This document shows positions 13,257-23,127 of a stretch of DNA of 64,000 bases, in pieces. The notes beneath the pieces are model-generated. The model saw only the letters and a program-made list of their open reading frames with translations, was not told the origin of the DNA and ran no database searches. Location: assembly GCF_018446385.1 (NCBI RefSeq), contig NW_024589891.1:62001-126000 (forward strand), read 5' to 3'. The DNA comes from Zingiber officinale (lineage: Eukaryota > Streptophyta > Magnoliopsida > Zingiberales > Zingiberaceae). The position numbers were made by a program, and so were the translations under genes. Each line of letters starts with the position of its first letter. Position 1 is the first letter of the stretch.

Positions 13257-13456
13257 ACGGTCGAGCATTGTCGTGGGGCGTTGATGAAGAAGTGAGCGGC
13301 GCTCCAGATCCTCCGAATTGATTAGTTAGCGTGTTAATGAATGTTATGCTAGATAACGACGGCAGTTAACTGTGAGCACCGCCACGAAGGTAGTGATAAA
13401 GGGGAAGAACACGAGCTCGGTGAAGCCACTCGTTGCTCGTGAAGCCGGCGGTGGAG

Positions 13457-16400
13457 ATGGCGGCGATGGGGATTGGGATGGTATCGACTCCGAGGAATTC
13501 TGCTCCGGTTTGTTCTGGGGATGCCGATCGGAGAGCTCCGCCGACGCCATTCCTCGGGTCGACGAGCGCGCGGAGCCTCTCCTCGTTCTTCCATGTCTCC
13601 GGATGCCAGAAAATGGACCTCCTCCGTAAGGAGGTGGCTGGGGTGAGGAGGCGGAAGGAGTACTGCGGAGTGAGGACCCCGATCGTCGTCTCTCCTAAGG
13701 CGGTCTCCGACTCCCAGAGCTCGCAGACGTGCCTCGATCCTGATGCCAGCCGGGTGAGTGCTTCTTTGCGATAATCCCGCGATTCTTTGATTCTATGCTT
13801 TTCTGCTCGGTTTCTTTTTTGCTTTGGGAAATGCTGTAATGTGGAGATGTCGAAAATTTGATGAATTTTGTATTCGAGTGGAATTAGTTGCTCCCTATTT
13901 TCCCTTTTGATCGTCATAGAAGTTGAATGAGCCTTGAAATGCTTTCTAATAGTATTAGCTGCTGAACTTCCATGAGTTCAAATTGTCTGTCTCATGTTCT
14001 ATAAGAAACTAACCTATGGAATTAGTTAGTTGAGGTAGGTGTTCTAGATTTGTATAGAAATTCATGCAGACTGTATGTTCAAATAACATTTTTATTTAAA
14101 AGAAAAAGAAAAGGTTTTTGATGATCTGATCTATCCTGGAGTCGGAGCAATTATCTTCTTGTGTCCATTTACTCGAATATCACCTTATGCCAGGCTTTAT
14201 GGATGATTTCTTCATGAAAGTTCATTGTTTGTTTTTGCCTTGCTACCGATGTTGGTGCACAATCTAGTATTGAAATGATGATGGCAAAGCACTTAGTTAA
14301 CCTACTTTCTTTGCTCTGTGTAGAGTGTTCTAGGGATTATACTCGGGGGAGGCGCTGGGACACGCTTGTATCCTTTGACGAAGAAGAGGGCGAAACCAGC
14401 AGTACCATTGGGAGCCAACTATAGGCTAATTGATATTCCTGTCAGCAATTGCTTGAACAGTAATATTTCAAAAATTTATGTTCTGACACAATTCAATTCT
14501 GCATCTCTTAATCGCCACCTTTCACGAGCCTATGCAAGTAACATGGGTGGGTATAAGAATGAAGGTTTTGTTGAAGTTCTTGCTGCACAACAGAGTCCAG
14601 AGAATCCTAACTGGTTTCAGGTATTATTACTTAAAGTGCTTCTGTCTCACTTTATGCTTAGTTGTAACAAAGACTTATTTTTCCTGCAATCTTATTCAAT
14701 TATGTTCTTGAGTTTGATAGCCACTTCTACTGCTAACTGTAATAATAATATCCATTTTTTCAAATTTACCTTCCTGGCTTAGCTTATGACAATATTTTAT
14801 AATAATAATATTAATAGACTGCTGTAATATATTGAGCTCAACAATTTATACAGTTACTGTATGTATATTGTTCATATGCACACAGGGTACTGCAGATGCA
14901 GTTAGGCAATACTTGTGGCTCTTTGAGGAGCACAATGTCATGGAGTTTCTAATTCTTGCTGGAGACCATTTGTACCGGATGGACTATGAAAAATTCATTC
15001 AAGCGCATAGAGAAACAAATGCTGATATTACTGTGGCTGCATTGCCAATGGATGAAAAACGTGCAACTGCTTTTGGTCTTATGAAGATTGATGAAGAAGG
15101 GAGAATAATAGAATTTGCAGAGAAGCCAAAAGGAGAACAGCTGAAAGCAATGAAGGTAAATTTTTTTTACTAGTTTTATCATAGTTGTGAGTATGCTCGC
15201 TCTTGAGCAATTGTCATTCATAAATTTCTCTTACAAAATGTTAAAATAAGTGGTTAGCTGGATCAATTTTAATAGGTATCAGAGCAAGAGGGTTGGGATT
15301 TGAACCCCACCTGTGTTAAAAAAAAAGGAAAAACACTATTCACTTCTTGTGTAAGCCAATCAAATCAAGTGTTCACGTAAAGAGAGAATGTTAACAATAT
15401 AAAAATCAGACTATTTCCTAGAAGCTTGAGCTTTTGTATAAGTGGTTAGCCAATCAATTTCAATAAAACTATTCATCTTGTTTTACCCATTGTTCTCAGG
15501 TTGATACCACCATACTTGGCCTGGATGATGAAAGGGCAAAAGAGTTGCCTTTTATTGCAAGTATGGGTATCTATGTTATCAGCAAGGACATTATGATGCA
15601 ATTACTTCGTGACAAATTTCCAGCAGCAAATGACTTTGGGAGTGAAGTTATCCCTGGTGCAACTAACATTGGGTTGAGGGTATGCCTGATATCTTAATCT
15701 GCAGATTGGTTTCCCTTTAATTTTCATTATCAATGAGATGCCTGATATCTTATAAAATCATTTATAAGATAGATTCTTATATTGTAGCAAAGGTGATTAC
15801 GCTCAGCTCAGTCGTCCCTCACAGCCCGAGATAGATTCTTACAATACTTTCAAGAAGTTCATTTCCATGAGATTCTATTTTATATCATAACTGCATATAC
15901 TATCATTTTCTTTGAATTTGGTGGGCTGCAGATAATGCAAATGTCATTAACTATCACATTTCCTGCAACAATGGTGAAGATTGGCTATAAAATGCTAAAA
16001 GTTTTCTTGTGTCATGTGCTGATATGTTTTTTTTCTTTATTGGTTTGGTGGCAGAGCAATTAAACTTTTGAGAAAATTCCATTTTGCCCCCCCTAGTTTA
16101 TCAATCTTTTCATTTTACCCCCTCCCCTGTAGTTTAGAATGTCATTTTATCCTCCCATAATTTCCAAAAGAGGAACAAAATACCTCCTAATTTCATTCCA
16201 CTTATTCTCATGAGAAAGCTTGAGGAGATATCTCTTACCTTAGAAAAGATCAAGGGATGAAGAAGTGGTGAAATCGCCTACATGGGATTTGAGGAGCGAG
16301 TGTGGAAGAAGATTCACATAAGAAAGCTCAGAAAACAACATGAAGAGATTTAGATATAATTCCAATTTTACCCTATGATATTATGCCCATCTAGTTACAC

Positions 16401-17926
16401 ATGGCCAATTTTAAAACTTCCTTGCTAACAAATAAATAAATAATGGAGAAGGGGTATTTGCAAACCATATTAAAAAAAATGGGGTATGTTGACATTTATG
16501 AAAATTTAGGGGGTATTTTTGAAAAAATATATAAAATTTAGGAACAGTTTTCAATTGTCTCGAAATTTTTTATCCTATAATACAGATGGTGTCAGAGCAT
16601 TTAAACTTTGCATTCTACAATATATTAGTAAACTGTTCAAACCATGTTTAATTTGTTTCTTCCTTTGTTTTGCTACCATGACTGCTACTCAGTGCTTAAT
16701 ATTCAAAAACTTGGTTCGTGCCAGATTGGTCATTATTGACTGAGACAATTTCTTTCTACCGCATTACCCTTCTGTTGTTTTGAAGATCTACCTCAACTCT
16801 TTTATTATGAATAATAGGTACAAGCTTATTTATATGATGGTTATTGGGAGGACATTGGTACAATTGAGGCATTTTACAACGCAAACCTCGGAATAACCAA
16901 AAAGCCAGTGCCAGATTTCAGGTAGATTATCCAAAAGAAACTAGTAAGATTATGTGTTTTTTCCTTGATATGTATGTCATCAGGAAAAGATTCCTAAATT
17001 TACCTTTGGTATCTGATTATATCTGACTCAATTGGTTCAGCTTTTATGATCGTTCAGCACCGATCTATACACAAGCTAGATATTTACCACCTTCAAAGAT
17101 GCTTGATGCTGATGTGATTGATAGTGTTATTGGCGAGGGATGTGTGATTAAGGTAAGTACATTGCAAACCAATTTCAACCTCTTTTTTGTGAGATATTCT
17201 GTAAGGACAGTTTCTACTACTTGAAAATCAGCATTTTGAATCACCCTTGCTTGCTTTACTTTGCTCAACTCCGCATGCTTAGCTTCTTCCGCATGTCGGA
17301 GGGACAGATAATTAAATTTGATGCATACCTTCTGCCTCCATAATTATTGGAGTTTAAAGTCGGATTGTTACTTTCTTTTGTAGAACTGCAAGATCCAACA
17401 TTCTGTAGTTGGACTTCGCTCTTGCATCTCTGAAGGTGCAGTCATAGAGGATACTTTACTGATGGGAGCAGATTACTATGAGGTAATCTATCGACAAATT
17501 GTCCTTCAAACATAGATATTTTTTTTACTTGACCTCATATTGCTTGCTACACTTCATAGACTGACGCCGACAAGAGACTATTAGCTCTGAAAGGAAGTGT
17601 ACCCATTGGCATTGGAAAAAACTCTCACGTTAAAAGAGCCATCATAGACAAGAATGCTCGTATCGGGGAGAATGTAAAGGTGAGCTACTCCGGGAATATT
17701 CACCATTGCATCCAGTTTTATTTCTCTGATAATACAACACTTTAGGTTGCTGCCTTTGAGAATTTTGAACTAATTTACATAATAACTTGTTTTTATCGTG
17801 ATTTTTCAGATCATAAACTGTGATAATGTGCAAGAAGCGGCCAGGGAGACTGAAGGATACTTCATCAAGAGTGGCATCGTCACAGTGATCAAGGATGCCC
17901 TCATTCCCAGTGGAACTGTCATATAG
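13457..17926 (+). CDS. APS1: ADP-glucose pyrophosphorylase small subunit (EC 2.7.7.27)
   Basis: Makes ADP-glucose and pyrophosphate from glucose-1-phosphate and ATP, the committed step of starch synthesis, as the small subunit of a heterotetramer. Exons: 13457-13753, 14324-14620, 14886-15155, 15500-15679, 16818-16921, 17041-17152, 17384-17482, 17560-17679, 17810-17926, giving 531 aa. I chose the ATG at 13457 (gagATGGCGG) as the first in frame. A Ser/Arg-rich N-terminus of about 80 residues looks like a plastid transit peptide. Key parts are QTCLDPDAS with Cys92 (the family's redox bridge between small subunits), [18 protein letters not shown] (107-124, nucleotide binding), [10 protein letters not shown] with Asp225 (catalytic), EFAEKPKG (sugar phosphate) and a C-terminal beta-helix ending [14 protein letters not shown] marks the small, not the large, subunit. 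It is complete, with G-boxes upstream. Confidence 0.97.
16070..16560. mobile_element. MITE-like insertion in AGPase intron 4
   Basis: The left part has aaaattccattttgcccccc and the right part has a roughly inverted gggggtatttttgaaaaa, as in a common plant repeat family that starts and ends with C/G runs. Imperfect 18-bp direct repeats (cagagcaattaaactttt and cagagcatttaaactttg) flank it at 16052-16069 and 16593-16610. The superfamily is unclear and the exact ends are uncertain. Confidence 0.45.
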
Positions 17927-18292
17927 ATTTCATCTAGTTGCTCTATCAATCCTATGTACACTCGTTAAATTCTATGGCGTATCGAAGAAACAGGGTGAGC
18001 TGAGTCGAGTTGTGTTATGGTGCACGAGAAGAGACTTGTTGTATAAATAATAATAATAATAATAATATAATTCTATATGTTCGAGCCAATTGTGAGAATG
18101 CAGCAGAAGTATTAACTGAAAAGCTAGAAACGACTGCGAAGGGTCAAACACCATAGCACATACACTACACAAGTTTAAGACCTTACCCATGTACAGCACA
18201 CAACTACAATACATTCGTTGAGGGGGGTAAAGAGGTTACTTACGCTAACAAAACAGGACAAAACGAGGAAGATAAGTATAACTTATATCGAG
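17927..18292. other. Convergent 3' region between two genes
   Basis: Only 366 bp separate the stop codons of the AGPase small subunit (+) and the next gene (-), so their 3' untranslated regions probably meet or overlap here. A (TAA)n microsatellite lies at 18043-18068. Confidence 0.7.
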
Positions 18293-20308
18293 TTACACTG
18301 CCATTTCGAGGTCAGGGCTTATGGCCTTCCTCTTCAACTTGTTTTGTGCTACTGATTTTGTTACCTTCATTTCTGTGTCCCGAGTAGAACTCGCCGCTCT
18401 CACTGATTTAGTGTAGCCTTCGCCTCGTCTGGTTGTTTTGGACTCATCCTCATGATCACCATCCGGAGCTCGCAAACCCAAACTCAAGTCCAGATCAGCA
18501 CCATTTCCTAAGCCTGAGAATGTTTGATCTTTGCTTGAGACCTGGAGTGGAATACTTTTTGTAAGAACATAAAAATCTACAATCGAAAAGGCAACAACCA
18601 TCACTACAAGTGCCATAACAAAGGAAATAACCTGAGTATTTAAGTCTCGAGCACCTAGCAAACATTTTGCTGAGAAAAATACACCAAAACACCAGATGAA
18701 AATTGAATCATCACCTTTATTTCTGCAGAGACATTGTTCATGTCAGGATTTGTGTCAAAAGGATCTATCTGGCTTTTGCGAGGGAATCCTTCGGTTACGT
18801 TAAGTTTAGGGCTGCTGTTGGATTTTGGCAAAGACTCTTCTTTTCGCTCCCTGGTGACAGAAATCTGTAAGTTGATAAAACATTAGTCACCAACTGATGA
18901 AACTTGAAAATATAATTTGAATTATTGAATATCGCATATTACTTAGAGTTGATACACTTGCTACCAATGATATTCACCTGAAAATTGATGAACAAAATCA
19001 TTTTACTCTGTTTTCTTTCTTTTACCTCCATTAATAAACCGGAAGTTTTTTGCTTCAAATTACCTAATAACTGCTAACTTGATAAAACTGAATATCATCC
19101 CAAAGGTCAAGAAGTGTCGATAAACAAGATTCAACTGGAACACAAGTGAGAAATCACCAATCCCAAACAGAATGACAGAATGTGAATCAGCAACATCTTC
19201 CTCGAGAGTTTGTGTCGTCGGCAATGTATCCATTGCAACAAAGTTGGCCACAGACTCCTTGAGCATAATAAGGGTTCCATACTTTTTTTTCGTGTCGGAA
19301 TGAATTTTGCTGATAGTTTCCAATTCCTACTCCTCCCTATTTTGTAAGTACCTAGCAACAACTCACAATAGTCTGGGCAATTGTTGCTTTCGCCTTCTAA
19401 ATCGCCATCACAATAATTGGCGAATCTCTCATTTTATGATATGCTTATTCTTCTTTGTAAAGAACATATGCATAAAGACACTGTAGTAGTAACTCGTGCA
19501 CATACTTTTGTTGTAAGAGAGACATCTTTAAAAGTGCAAGCATTCACTACTTTCTGACTTGTATTGGACCACCTTAATAGATAGAACAACATATCAACAA
19601 GAAGAGAAAACAACAGATGCTTCACATGAACAATCAATCACTACTTGAGACTAATCTTTCAAGTTAAATTCCTTTCAAGACTATGGAGAATGGAATCCGT
19701 TACTATCCAATTTGTTGTATTCAGAGAAAGCTTTGCAAACCCTAAATTCTAATCATGGAAAGTAAGTTAAAGACACCCTCACTATCTTTGAGCAATATGC
19801 AAGAGAGAAAGCTTAACTGCTAAAGAATGGAGGAAATCTAAATTTCATCTTTTTCATTCAAGAAGAGGGTTTTGATCCTCAGACCGTTTGTGAAGAACAA
19901 ATCGATCGGAATCCCTAGAGAAGCAACCAACAACTAAAAACCCTTGTTCACCAAATTAGGCGGAAACAAACCCTGATCGCCATTTACGATGCTCAAGGAA
20001 CCGTTTTTGACCTAAAAGAAAAAGGGGAAGGCGAGCGCGAGTGTTACCGGTACGTATCGGAACTTCCTGCGGGGCGGCTCCTCGGGCGGTGGAGTCGCGT
20101 CGTCCTTGGCGAGGGCAGCGACGGGGGTCCACCTGTACAGGAGTATACGGGAGGAGTGGCGGCCGCCGCTGATGCTGCTTCGGCGGCGGTGGTCGGGATT
20201 GGAGAGCGCCACCCACTTCTTGTTCCAGCGCCGCACCGGGCCGCTGAAGACCGACGTCGGACCGTAGCGAGTGGACGACCGGCCGAGGCGACCTGCTACG
20301 CCGTCCAT
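18293..20308 (-). CDS. Conserved plant protein of unknown function with EAR-like motif
   Basis: I know related plant proteins with the same layout but no firm name. Three minus-strand exons, 20048-20308 (ATG), 18715-18864 and 18293-18541 (TAA), all join in phase 0 to give 219 aa. The first exon encodes SVFSGPVRRWNKKWVALSN, then a His/Arg-rich loop, ILLYRWTPV and EEPPRRKFRYVPV. This Trp/basic N-terminal block is the conserved part. The third exon has an LxLxLxL run (LDLSLGL, residues 154-160), the form of an EAR repression motif, and a basic tail NKLKRKA that could be a nuclear signal. A nuclear, co-repressor-recruiting role is inference. The first exon is very GC-rich. The ATG at 20308 is chosen because its frame carries the conserved block; a longer overlapping frame is a shadow. 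Confidence 0.82.
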
Positions 20309-20573
20309 GGTTCAAGCAACAACCCTCGGGCGGACCAGAGCTTCGCCGCCTCTGCTCTTGCCTTCAGCGCTATCTTCGAGCAAGCAGCAGCTGCAGAAAA
20401 CACTTGAAAAGGAAGAGAGAGAGAGAGAGAGGAGAGAGAAGGGCTGTCCTCTTCTATCTCCGCTTGAAAGCGACACTTAATTAAGTCATTTTATTTAAGG
20501 AGCATTTTCTTTTTTACAAAAGCCCCTTGGAGTTTTAGAATCATTACAGCGTCCCTTAAATTTCAGTCCGTAG
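20309..20573 (-). promoter_or_regulatory. 5' leader/promoter of the EAR-motif gene
   Basis: Upstream of the minus-strand ATG is a GC-rich stretch and then a purine run (gagagagagagagagg on the plus strand, about 20417-20442). The minus strand is therefore CT-rich, as in many plant leaders. No clear TATA box stands out. Confidence 0.45.
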
Positions 20574-21096
20574 TAGGGGTGAGCAGTGAATCCGCCAAAC
20601 CGACCAACCCGCTTATACCGACCCGAACCGAATCGAAAAAAAATGATCCGCCGGATATAGGGTCGGATGTAGGGTCCTAATATTGCATTATCTGATCTAG
20701 TAGGGTCGGATAGTGTTTTATCCAAATAACCGAACCAATCCGATCCGATCACCCCTACTTGTAGCAACTAATGTTGATAAGCTGTTACATGTTATAGTAA
20801 CTACTGCCGATAAGCTGCTACATGTTGTAATAGTTATTTCCGATTAATTGCTATAACGTGTAATGAGTAATGTCTATTATCATTTTAAAAAATTTTATTT
20901 TTTTTGTTATATTTATATTTATATTTCTTTAGATATAGGGTCGGATATCCAAATAACTGATAATCCATCGGATATCTGAAACATAAGAACCGCCGGATAT
21001 AGGGCCGGATGTAGAGATTTTGCATTATCTGATCTAGTAGGGCCGGATAGTTTTTTATCCCAATAACCGAACTAACCAGATCCGTGATCATCCCTA
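20574..21096. mobile_element. Non-autonomous hAT-type element with internal duplication
   Basis: About 523 bp, with short inverted ends (TAGGGGTGA at left, TCATCCCTA at right) and a near-perfect 8-bp target duplication, gtccgtag at 20566-20573 and gtccgtat at 21097-21104. The size of the duplication points to hAT. Inside, a 40-bp stretch (ttgcattatctgatctagta...) occurs twice about 337 bp apart, each followed by a run ending in CACCCCTA or CATCCCTA. It thus looks like two units fused. It has no coding capacity. Confidence 0.7.
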
Positions 21097-21341
21097 GTCC
21101 GTATGACATTTTAATAATTCTAAAATTTTAAAATGATGAATGAATCAAAATAGTAAAATAAGATATTTTTTAATTACATAATTTATTCATTCAGCCTATT
21201 ATCTATATCATTAAGTTTTCTAGATGGTACTTAAATATGTTTTTTCATTTAAAGTTTATTACTCGAGATATAAACGATAATTTATTATAGGATGCGTTAG
21301 ATTTTTTATGGTAAAAACTAATTACGTTCGCGCTTTCAGCG

Positions 21342-21764
21342 AGAGCAAATTCTCTGATCTACAAATTATGGATCAGGGGATGGTTCATTATATGTGGACC
21401 TTTGATTTAGATAGACCTGTCCCCATGGGCTGGATCAACTGGTAAGTTGCCTGGTTGTTTGCTCAAATGGCCAAAGGTCGAGGGTCGTCAGTTGTACACG
21501 AGAATAATATTTCTGGTCTGCTGGTCAAAAACTCCTAAGACCCCAGTCAACTTTCCAGCCCAGCACTCACCATGATTTACTCTCTCTGAAATCCTGGGGG
21601 GTCAGGCTCAGGGGGCCGCTAGGGTGACGGTTTCACCTTTTTTTTACTCAAATTGATTTAGATAGACCCCACTTATTTAAAGATAGAGTCCATCTAAATC
21701 AAAGGTCCTCATCAATGGACCATCCCCTGATCCATAATTTACGGATCAGAGAATTCCTGTTGAT
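21342..21764. mobile_element. Fold-back MITE interrupted by a SINE
   Basis: Inverted arms of about 70 bp lie at 21348-21417 and 21686-21755 (left aattctctgatc...ggatcaggggatgg, right its complement). Without the SINE the element would be a hairpin of about 170 bp. The 8-mer tttcagcg is repeated at 21334-21341 and 21765-21772 and may be the target duplication; if so, hAT or Mutator is likely. Confidence 0.65.
21418..21652 (+). mobile_element. tRNA-derived SINE nested in the MITE
   Basis: About 235 bp. The A-box-like TGGATCAACTGGTAAG lies near the 5' end and a worn B-box-like aggtcgagggtc follows. The 3' part GGGGGCCGCTAGGGTGACGG leads to a T-rich tail. A perfect 16-bp target duplication, TTGATTTAGATAGACC, flanks it at 21402-21417 and 21653-21668, both within the loop side of the MITE. 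It is a different family from the SINE at 1773-1947. Confidence 0.75.
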
Positions 21765-21772
21765 TTTCAGCG

Positions 21773-22116
21773 TCCATACTTAAGGTTAATACAAAGGGAT
21801 AAATTAAAAGTGACTATTAATTTTAAGAATAGTAATTAATACATACAAGAGATGTTTAGCTGAGAAAATCAAACTCCAAATTTTGTGACAATAATTTATA
21901 CGTTAACCATTAGCTTTTTGAATTAATATACCATTTTAGCATTCAATTATGTGTTTTTTCATTCTACAGCAAAATTTCATTGTCAATCCTAAAATGGACT
22001 TGATATTAATTATATTAGATTTAATATTATTTATATCAGACATAATATGAGTTCATGTTAGGGTCCAAAATCAATTCTTTTAATAATATTTTAATATCTT
22101 TAAAAAAAGTAAAAAT
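21773..22116. other. AT-rich spacer
   Basis: I see no gene, RNA gene or clear repeat end in this stretch. Confidence 0.5.
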
Positions 22117-22493
22117 TATTAGTACAATTTTCTATCAATCAAAATTGACCAAGTTGATTAAGTTTGAGTTGACTCAAGCTTAAATTTTGATATTTTAATT
22201 TTGATATTTGATAATATATAGCAATTATTGATGCAATTGCCTATCTGAGAGATTGACGGTCAAAGGTTAATCAAAAGTTAAGTAGGTCAAGGTTGACCGT
22301 GTTGGATCAAGATGCACGTGAGAGAGGGGAGGATGAATCACGTGGTTTTGAAAACTTGTTCTTTTTTAATTTTAAAAGATGAGTATGCAGCGAAAAACTA
22401 AGAAAACGAATACAATAAAACACGGTCGGTTTACTTGGTTCGGAGCACCGAGAAAGAAGAAAACTTGTCGCAATTATTGTTCTAAAGCTACAT

Positions 22494-22849
22494 GTCAAAG
22501 GCCTTTAAATAGGTTCATTTCAGGCCCCCTGGAATCTCTCCGGGTGCTTGGACCACGTGGCTCGGCTAATTGACGCGCTCCACGTCAGCTTGTGGATACT
22601 TTTTTGGGTCAGGGAGCCCGGATCACTTGGGAGTCTGTGGACCACCTAGGTCATCTTGCTCTAGGTGCCCGGTCAAAGGCCTTTAAACAGGTCCATTTCG
22701 AGCGCCTGGAATCTCTCCGGGTGTCTGGACCACGTGGCTCGATCAATTGACGCGCTCCACGCTAGCTTGTGGATGCTTTTTTGGGTCCGGGAGCCCGGAT
22801 CGCTTGGGAGCCTGTGGCCCACCTAGGCCAGCCTGCTCTAGGTGCCCGG
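22494..22849. repeat. 178-bp tandem duplication in the reverse-strand LTR
   Basis: Two units, 22494-22671 and 22672-22849, each run from gtcaaaggcctttaaa through ctctccgggtg, gaccacgtggctcg and gacgcgctccacg to gctctaggtgcccgg. They differ at perhaps one base in ten, so the duplication is not recent. Confidence 0.85.
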
Positions 22850-23127
22850 ACTAACTCTGGGTGCTCGGAGTTCAGATGCCTGGACTAGCTCTGGGCGCCC
22901 AGACACTGGGCGCCTGGAGTCCTTTTCTTCAGCAGCCTTCTCCCTGCAAGAAAATGTTAGTCCGAGCAATCAAAAATTATATCTATCCTGCAAAATAGAG
23001 TCAGTATAACATAGCAGATAGGGTAGTAATTAGATCTTGTCTCCTCAAGAGTAGGATCTAGTCAAGATTCTCAACTTAGGATTCTCAAATGGACCTAAGT
23101 TCGATTGACACCTACAGTTCCCTCAAC

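Noticed and set aside
13366-13917. Minus-strand frame over AGPase exon 1
   Set aside because: Shadow of the transit-peptide exon; low-complexity Arg-rich product without motifs.
15240-15480. tRNA-like words (ggtatcagagca, gggatttgaacccc) in AGPase intron 3
   Set aside because: They do not fold into a full tRNA, and I could not define SINE ends or a target duplication. Two aagtggttagc words flank the stretch but are too weak for a call.
15768-15842. 13-bp direct repeat (agatagattctta) around about 50 bp in AGPase intron 4
   Set aside because: The enclosed piece has no box A/B or tail; it may be a footprint or a chance repeat.
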